Shown: positions 57,093 through 64,000 of the stretch, piece after piece
How positions within the stretch are numbered: the stretch's first letter is position 1
How the letters are laid out: every line of letters starts with the position of its first letter
Source: Tetrapyrgos nigripes
Lineage: Eukaryota > Basidiomycota > Agaricomycetes > Agaricales > Campanellaceae
Assembly: GCA_013368315.1 (NCBI GenBank)
Contig: JAACJM010000074.1
Coordinates: 294,203-358,202 of the forward strand
DNA: 64,000 bases
Direction: 5' to 3'
Notes under the pieces: generated by a model
Database searches by the model: none
Seen by the model: the letters and a program-made list of their open reading frames with translations, nothing else
What the model was told of the DNA's origin: nothing
Translations under genes and position numbers: made by a program

Positions 57093-60000
57093 TTATATCA
57101 CAGAACGACGCCGCAATTTTCGAAGAGTGCCCAAGGGTGTCTTTTCGGATCTTCCAATGACGCTTGGCGGACGCGGCTTGAAGAAAGAGAGTGATAGAAA
57201 AGCCCTTTTCCAGGTCTTCGTCTTGCGATTCTTGACCTCTTTGCTCGCTATCCCGATGTCTTCATCTTGCTCGGAAGGTACTACAGCGTAGTTTGCGCTT
57301 GGTTCTACGATAGAAATATTCTCTTCTTCGATTTGACGTGGAGTTGATGACGTGTGGTTGGCATGATGTTGAGGAGGCGAACATTCCTCGTCCCGAGATT
57401 GCGGATAGACGATAGTAGTTGCAGAAAACCGAACTTGAAGTTTTTGAGTCCTGTTGGTGTGAGTAGTAGCCGGAGAAGAAACTCTAGAGCCTCGTTCCCC
57501 AAATCGAGAAGCTCTACGTGCTGTCTTGAAAGAAAACAACGCTGAATTCCGTTTGTCGCTGGATTGAGTAGTGTCTTCGCTGGCGACAGAAAAGCGGTTC
57601 TGGACGTGGGCGTCCACGAGCTGAGATAGTCTCCTCGATATCCTCCTGAGAGTATGCTTGCGACCTTCATTTCCCATCTCTTCGTCTCCTAATTCGCTAG
57701 ACTTTCCAAATCCCCCGACATCCCAGCCTCTTTTCCCATACCATCTCCTCGACTTCTCCCACTGACTCATGCACTTCTTACAAGGCTTCTCGGGCCTGTC
57801 CGTCTGAGGTTCCTCGATAACTTCAGACCCGAGTTCCAGGCCAAATCCGAATCCACACGTCGTACATCGAGGCAGAGATGGCAAAGGAGTTGGAGGTGTA
57901 AGCGGCCTCAGTGGAAGACGGCCAGAGGACGGCGTGCACGGTGCAAGGGAGTCCCGAGATGCAGAGGGAGTCGTAGGGTCGTTGAAAGGGTTGTGGTAGG
58001 GAGTATTGCCAGCATTGGCGAGATTAATTGCCCGAACAGGTGTCCTGGGAGGATCCATATCCACCAGAACTCCTTCCTCGCTAATGTCTGATTCTGCCGG
58101 CATACGTTGGTGGTGAGACTTGACAATGAGCGGGCCACGAGAGGTTCCTTCACTCCCATTGCTAGATTCGGACTCAGAGAGGGTTAACCGTACTGGCTGG
58201 ACTCCAAAGAACGTGCCGACATCGCCTAGGTCAGGCGTTGGGAATGTAAGCGTCAGCATAGGCGCTTGAAGAGGGACCTGAGCGCCGGCAGCCTTTGGTG
58301 GTGCCGAGAACTCCCGAGTTGGTTGTTGAGCGGAGTCTTGATCATCTTCGTCATGCTGTCTTTCAGCTCCTTCTACAATGACAACTTCACTCCTAGCCGT
58401 AGGCATAAACGAGGAGAACAAAGGTAGCGCCATAGCCAATACCTCTCTCGCCTGCTCCATGACATCCCTGCCATGTGAGTTGACCTCTAGGTCCTCAACG
58501 TCCAAACGCTCTTCAGGGACTACATCTGCAGCAGTCTGCTTCGCCCTAGCTTCAGCCAGTTTATTAATGGCATACATGCTATCTTGCCCGTCAAACGAAG
58601 AGCACGATTCGGGAGAGTCGTTGAGATTGGACGATGAAGATGGCGTAAAAACGGCTGAAGAAAATGGCGTGACGTAGGGCAACAGGAACTGTGGTCGAGA
58701 AGGGTGCTTTATTTTCCTCGATGTCTGCAGGATGCTTTGCAGAGGAGCAGACATAGGCGGGGAAATGGGCGGTGAAGAAGGCGGTGACCAAGGATTGGTC
58801 AACGGTGGAGATAGGGGGAGCTCAAATGAAGGAGCTAGAGGAGGCGACCATGGGCTAGGTAGAGGTGAAAAATCGGGTAAACGAGGACTGAAAACAACCG
58901 CTGCGTCCTCTGGCAGGTCTTGATAATGCGGCACTGTGACCAAGCCTTGAAGAGTGTCAGGGTTGGTTGTTGGAGCTGAATCTTCAAATAATGGAGGAGA
59001 CTACATCGAATCAGTAAAGGGAACATGACTAAACCTGCTTGACTCACCAAGTTGCGCGCATCATCATCATCAACAGAGTTGGCGCTGCACTCATCACCAT
59101 CATGTGCGCTCACAGCAAAAGCCGGGATCCTTCCTTTGCTACGTCTCAGACTCCTGCATGAATCCTGTGTCATAGAATCGGGCTTCAGGTTGGTAACTGT
59201 AGCACTGGGAGTACAAGACACTGAAACTGCCTTGGTGTCGATGCCGTGGTCGTCATCGCCAGTGTTCGTGACGGTAGCGTTTACACCCGTCAGATCCGCA
59301 TTAGTGTCGGGAATCATCGTCTTGGGTTCAGGTTCGGGTGATTGTCTCGGTAGAGGCGGTTCATCAGCAGAATCGGAAGCAAGTGCTGGGGCGGTCTCGA
59401 AAGATTGCTGATCTCCATCAAAGGGTAAGACTGGCGAGAAGTCGACAGCGGTCATACCGGCAGAATCTCCGAGAACGACGGCGCGGGTAACAGGAACAGC
59501 GTCATGGAGAGTAATGCAGTCTGAAGGGATGTCTTGGGTATGAGCTGCGTCAACGTCACTGTTTGGATCAACAGACGTCTCGTCGGCACCGAAATGAGAC
59601 ATCGACGCGAACGTGTCACCAATCCCACCAAAACTATGGGCAGTGCCAGTACCGGCATACACAAATGAATGAGAGTCTACGCCAGCCTCGTCATCTCCTT
59701 CAGCCTCCTGTCTACTAGAGGCATAGGCGACCAAAACGTTCTCTGATAGGCGCACATCTGAGTTCTGGCCATCTTTGATGTCTGAATGTCCGGTAGCAGT
59801 GTCCAAAAATAACTGGCTCCTGCCATTGCCTCTTTTCGCGGATCGAGGCGGTCTTGCAGGTGGAGACTGCTCTGAAGCGTTTCCAAGTCTATCAATCCCA
59901 GAGACCGCACTAGAGCTGGGATGGTCCCCGGATGCATTTCTCAATCCACGGGACAATCTTTCAGCGGATCTTGGCGGTCTGGGAGGCCTCTCTGTTGAAC

Positions 60001-61372
60001 TGCACAACTGAGCTAGGGGCGCATCTGCGAAGATCCCCGACGTGGTGGCTGTATTGAAGCTGTGTGAAGATGTCCGAGTCCGAGGCCTTCCTCGTTCCTT
60101 CACGGGTGTAACTGGAGTTGCTTCTACACCAGTGGGAGATGACATGAAGAAAGAGTCCTCCAATGACAGGTCGGGGAGTGTACACGGAAATCCTGGTATT
60201 TGGACAGAGATATCCGAGTTTGACATGGGGATAGAGATATCAGGGGTTTGTATGAGAGAGTCCGTAAGCGACATGAATGGAGATTGGTCCGATCGCTCCA
60301 AGACTTTATCGTGAATCGACTCGAAAGAGAAGGTTGTGTTAAGGGGAGGAGTAACTGCATCTTGGATGGGACTGAGTATGGGGACCGGCTTGCGCCATGA
60401 GAGGGGTCGCCCAAAGGCGTTCCTACAGCCAAAGGGACTGTCGTTTTCGTTATGTCTTCGACTTTGAGATATCGTATGTATTGAGCTGTCACGAGATGCA
60501 AATGATGACGGTGACGATTCCTATGAATGAATTGAGTAGCTAAAAACAGCGGGTGCATGGAGATTGCATACCGGAGGTGATATTGGGTATGCGCGGGGAT
60601 AAGGTGTCACATTCAATCGTGAAATACGAGGGGGAGGTTTAAACCTCGGCGTGTATGGTTTATCTTGCATGCGAGATGGTCGAGGAGAAGGAGAATCCTG
60701 CAGAATATACCATCCGGTAAATATCTTCATTGGGTAAGATATAAAAAAGAACGCACTAGCAGCGATACAGCAACAGCAGTCATCAGATCAACATTGACGC
60801 CAGGAATGTCTGACTTGTTCCTATGGCCGACAGAAAGTGACCGAATCTACGAATCGCGTGTTTGAGTAAAACGAGCATAAGAACCGCCCGTGTTTTGGAA
60901 AACTCACTGAACTCTCATATGGGCAATTAGACTCACAGCAGCATGACGAATTCCCCGCGGCCCTAGAAAAAGACTTGGATCTGCCTCTAGACCGAGATTG
61001 AGAAGTCCGCCTAATACTGTAAGCAGAACGGAGGCTCCGTGCTGGGGAAAACCGCTCTGCGACAGATTTTGATACCGAGGAGACAAGAGAATTTGAGCGA
61101 CGACGAAGTCGAGGTGGTTGAAGAAGAGTAGATATCGGTTCTTGTGATTTCGTTCGCTGTCTTTTCGGGCCAACAATGAGCTCGCCAAACTCTGTTGCAG
61201 ACACGTTGAAATTGGAGACTAGCAATCTAGGTCAGCCTTCCACGAAGAAGCGAGTGATACCGTAACTATACTCGAATCGCTAGGGTTACGTTTGAAATGT
61301 GTTCCCGTATGATATATAGGATCTGGAAGAGAAGGTGTAACCTTGAAAGACTGAAAAGGTGGTCAAGATCAT
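57093..61372 (-). CDS. Large disordered protein of unknown function
   Basis: I joined exons 61372-61290, 61226-60908, 60846-60757, 60697-60572, 60520-59048 and 59000-57093. All introns are GT-AG (50-65 nt in most cases) and the total is 3999 nt, 1332 residues, with no stop. The N-terminal exon (ATG 61372) is the least certain part. Features: an Arg/Ser-rich stretch (RRTSQSRSRGRSKSFSRA), a Cys cluster (SSCCCESNC), IPGVNVDLMTAVAVSLLDSP, long acidic and Ser/Thr/Pro-rich regions with RPPRSAE repeats, and a Pro-rich run (PLSPPLTNPWSPPSSPPISP). A CTTCGFGFG ... KPCKKC pair of CxxC motifs may bind zinc. It ends with a basic tail (FFKPRPPS, LGTLRKLRRRS). I recognise no family. Confidence 0.62.
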
Positions 61373-62262
61373 TGCAAAGGTTCAAACAAAAGACACCTAC
61401 GGGTCTTGGGGCTACAATAGTGTACAGAAGCTGCAAAGTAGAGTCCAACATTGCTGGAAGGAGGTTCGGGATGGGCGTCGCGGAGAAAAGGTGTTTCGCA
61501 GCTTGCCAAAGTCAGGTCACAGTGTATCACACACTGTCACGGCAAGAATTTTCACCCATGACTCTGAGGTTAAACTCTCCTCATCCGCACGCCTAGCTCA
61601 ATCGCATAGAGCGTCTCTTAATTAGGGCGATATGAAAGCTGCGACTCTGACACTCGCGGTGGGCTATGGTACCAGTGTCTTCAGCTCGCTTTTTCTTGAC
61701 GTTGTATCGACGAGATGAGCTCCCCCGCCCCGTCGGCGGGGAATATTCCTTTCCAGATAAATGCCTTGGAATGTCTCCTTGAATGGCTGCGTCCATTTTA
61801 TGGTGCGCGATCATATATATGTAGGCAAGTACCACGTTCGGAACGTCGGAGATAGCCACTCTAATTTTGTTTCTACCCTAAGAACCACATTGACTCCAAT
61901 AGGTTATTCTTATAAACGCCCGTCAGTCAACCGACAGTTGGTCCAATGCGAGCAAAACTTGCAGCCAATGGCGTTGTATCCGTGGATCTGAATTACTACA
62001 TCTTAAAATACCCGTGGAATTGTGACTTTGCTAGTGCGTAGCGAGCTTGTGGCTGCATCTTGACCCTTGATCCCTAGCTTCATGCCGTTTTGCTGACTCG
62101 GATGTGAATGCAGGTGAATACGGGGCTGGAGACTTCTCTCCTCCTTTTGTATCTCGTTTGACAGACTGCTCAATTCAATCACGTCAACGGTTAAACCTTA
62201 TGTGGCCGCGACCGACGATCACACGACGGCCACTCTGGTGGCTAGTCCTTTATGCGAGCAAT
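61373..62262. other. Intergenic with tRNA-Lys-like relic
   Basis: About 0.9 kb between divergent genes. Other than the degraded tRNA-like piece at 61587-61664 nothing was recognised. Confidence 0.45.
61587..61664 (+). pseudogene. tRNA-Lys(CTT)-like relic
   Basis: GCACGCC at the start pairs with GGTGGGC at the end except for one A-G mismatch. TAGCTCAATCGCATAGAGC makes a D-arm-like block with an A-box pattern. CTCTTAA resembles the Lys(CTT) anticodon loop, and GCGAC-TCTGACA-CTCGC could form a weak T-arm. The anticodon stem is incomplete and the B box is lost, so it is not functional. Confidence 0.3.
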
Positions 62263-62269
62263 TATAAAT
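62263..62269 (+). promoter_or_regulatory. TATA box
   Basis: TATAAAT, 62-68 bases upstream of the ATG at 62331 of the FAD-linked oxidase gene. Confidence 0.55.
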
Positions 62270-62330
62270 CCCAGAAGACTTCACTCTCCACTTCAGTGCA
62301 CCTCTTTCTTGAGTGAGAATACTCATAAAC

Positions 62331-64000
62331 ATGCTCCATCATCTCTTGAGGACAGCTCTCCCCTTTCTTACCTTCCCTCTCTCGAGCATCGCGACACCAT
62401 CCACCTCGCAAGGCTCCCAACAAGCTTGCCAGCAACTAGAATCCCTCTTAAACGTCAACGAAACAATCGTCGTCGATTCAGGACTCGAATATGACAACGC
62501 CATCAAAGGTGCATGGAACGGTGCCAACCAACGACTTCGACCCACCTGCATCGTCTTCCCTACGGCCGCAACCCACATCCAGCTGGCTATGAAAACAATA
62601 TTCGACGCTCGAGTGAATTACGCCGTTCAAGCAGGTGGACATAGCGGGATGAAGGGATGGAACAAGTGCGTCTTCATCTCAATTCACCTCAGTATCATTT
62701 GGAGAACACAATAGACTGAATGTTTTTCCCCTATCTACCCGAACTTATTTTAGCGTCGACGGCGGAGTGCTGATTTCGTTTTCCTCAATGAAAGCTATCT
62801 CGTACAATCAAGAGAGGGGCACTATCACCTTCGAACCGGGAATCAGGTGGGCTGATGTAGTGGCTGGCCTTGGAGATGAAGGAGTAGCTGCAGTTGGTGC
62901 TCGATTCAGGTGAGTTCATCTACTTTTATTTCCGATGTGCTTCGTCTAATCCTGATGAATCCAAAAGCGATGTCGGAACTGCCTTCCTTCTCGGAGGAGG
63001 AATCAGCTTCCTTTCTCCTTCTCAAGGTTATGGTGCCGACAGTTACGTCGAGCTCGATGTTGTCCTGGTCAACGGTACCTCTGTCACCGCCACAGTGGAC
63101 AATGAGTATGCCGACTTATTCAAGGCGTTGAAAGGAGGTGCAAATCGTTTTGGTATCGTAACAAGATACGAAGTTCAAGCCATTCACACTGGGACAGCTG
63201 AAGAGAAAACGTGGTATGGTGGTTTGGTTACTGTGAGTCCTCATAATAGAATCCAATTATACATCAGTTCAAAGTGATTCTCGCAAACAGTATCCAAAAT
63301 CCTCGCATGAAGATTTACTAGCAGCTACTGCTCATTTCGCTCATGACTCAAAGGATCCCAACGCAGGTAAGCACTAAATGCCTAATTGCTACCCGGCGGA
63401 TGCGTAATGAGAATTTGCCACAGTACTCTTAAACTCGTATAACAACGTTGCTGGGTCTATCGTTGGCAACGCCTACATGTTCTACAATGGTTCCGGTTCT
63501 CTCTTCAACCATACCTTTGCCGAATTCCTTTCCATTCCTAGCAACACCACTTCCCTTAGCCCTCTCAGCTACATCGACATCAACAACGTCCTCGACTCAT
63601 CCACTGACGAGAGCGGTCATATACAGCTAATGGCAGGTACGGCTTTAGAAGGTAAAGCCCAAGACGATCCCATCGATACCTACCTGGAGACCTACAGACT
63701 CTGGAACAATTTCAGCACTACGTTCTCTGACGAACTCACTTTTGGTGTACTCGCCATTTCACCGATTACAGAGCCTCAAATCGCAGTTGGTAGACAGAGA
63801 GGAGGAAACGCTATAGACCCTCCTATGAAAGGATTCGTTAACATGATGTTTCAAATCGCTCTACCATTAGGTGTATCTGAGGTATCAGATGCGATTCAAG
63901 CTGCCAGAATGGACTATCTGGAACGGTGAGTATCTATTTTAGTCTGTTCTCTGTGATATTCGTCACTAAACCCATCCGTTCTTCCTATTACAGAGCGCCC
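62331..64000 (+). CDS. Secreted FAD-linked oxidase (VAO/PCMH, BBE-like), partial
   Basis: Flavin oxidase of the vanillyl-alcohol-oxidase/berberine-bridge-like group, which commonly oxidises sugars, alcohols or specialised metabolites. Exons: 62331-62665, 62754-62909, 62968-63232, 63291-63366, 63424-63925, then the first bases of another exon from 63994; the gene runs off the right edge. The signal peptide is MLHHLLRTALPFLTFPLSSI, cut near Ala-Thr. The FAD-binding PCMH domain has RPTCIVFPTAATHIQLAMK, AVQAGGHSGMKGWN (the His is the usual covalent FAD site), GTITFEPGIRWADVV, SDVGTAFLLGGGISFLSPSQ and LDVVLVNGTSVTAT. Several N-glycosylation sequons (NGS, NHT, NNT, NFS) support secretion. The BBE-type C-terminus is outside the window. 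The upstream GTG in the same frame is not a start. Confidence 0.9.

Noticed and set aside
1..64000. CRISPR array, rRNA genes, bacterial operons
   Set aside because: The window is eukaryotic; no regularly spaced repeats or rRNA sequence were seen.

Overview
The window is nuclear DNA of a filamentous basidiomycete, most likely an Agaricomycete. The signs are many 50-65 nt spliceosomal introns, intron-bearing tRNA genes, and protein families typical of or restricted to this group: DUF6534 multi-pass membrane proteins, DUF6593 and DUF7330 proteins, F-box/LRR proteins, an adenylate-forming reductase and a non-reducing PKS with a SAT domain. I cannot name the species.

Layout. 1-3179 (-) is the N-terminal part of a non-reducing polyketide synthase (SAT-KS-start of AT), running off the left edge. 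3.2-8 kb is gene-poor and holds a 1.2 kb non-autonomous TIR element and a fold-back MITE. 8.0-10.5 kb (+) is a Dal5-type MFS transporter. 11.9-12.7 kb (-) is a small five-exon membrane-protein gene recovered by joining short exons. 13.0-17.5 kb is a complete hAT transposon with TIRs and an 8-bp target duplication; an Ulp1-like cysteine protease lies in frame upstream of the transposase. 18.2-27.4 kb (+) carries a secreted SRPBCC-like protein, a Kre9/Knh1-like GPI-anchored protein, a tRNA-Val(AAC) with intron (on -), a DUF6534 protein and an F-box/LRR protein. 29.1-30.9 kb (-) is an eight-exon enoyl-CoA hydratase ending in a peroxisomal PTS1 signal. About 5.8 kb of apparently empty sequence follows. 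36.7-40.3 kb (+) is an A-T-R adenylate-forming reductase. 40.7-44.8 kb (-) is a disordered protein with a TPX2-like C-terminus. 45.3-50.5 kb holds a monocarboxylate-type MFS transporter (+), a DUF7330 protein (-) and an NADP-dependent alkenal/prostaglandin-reductase-like enzyme (+). 50.9-53.5 kb holds a second F-box-like protein (+) and a DUF6593 protein (-). 55.5-56.7 kb (+) is an ACC deaminase. 57.1-61.4 kb (-) is a large disordered protein of unknown function. 62.3 kb to the right edge (+) is a secreted FAD-linked (BBE-like) oxidase, incomplete.

Functionally this is a mixed region: specialised metabolism (PKS, reductase, FAD oxidase, two transporters) interspersed with housekeeping and lineage-specific genes. 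The PKS and the aryl/acyl-acid reductase could act in one pathway, but 33 kb and many unrelated genes separate them, so this is only a hypothesis. The most unusual items are the protease-transposase arrangement in the hAT element, an apparent one-base frameshift in the PKS, the previously unjoined small membrane-protein gene, and a scatter of tRNA-Val relics around one intact tRNA-Val gene.
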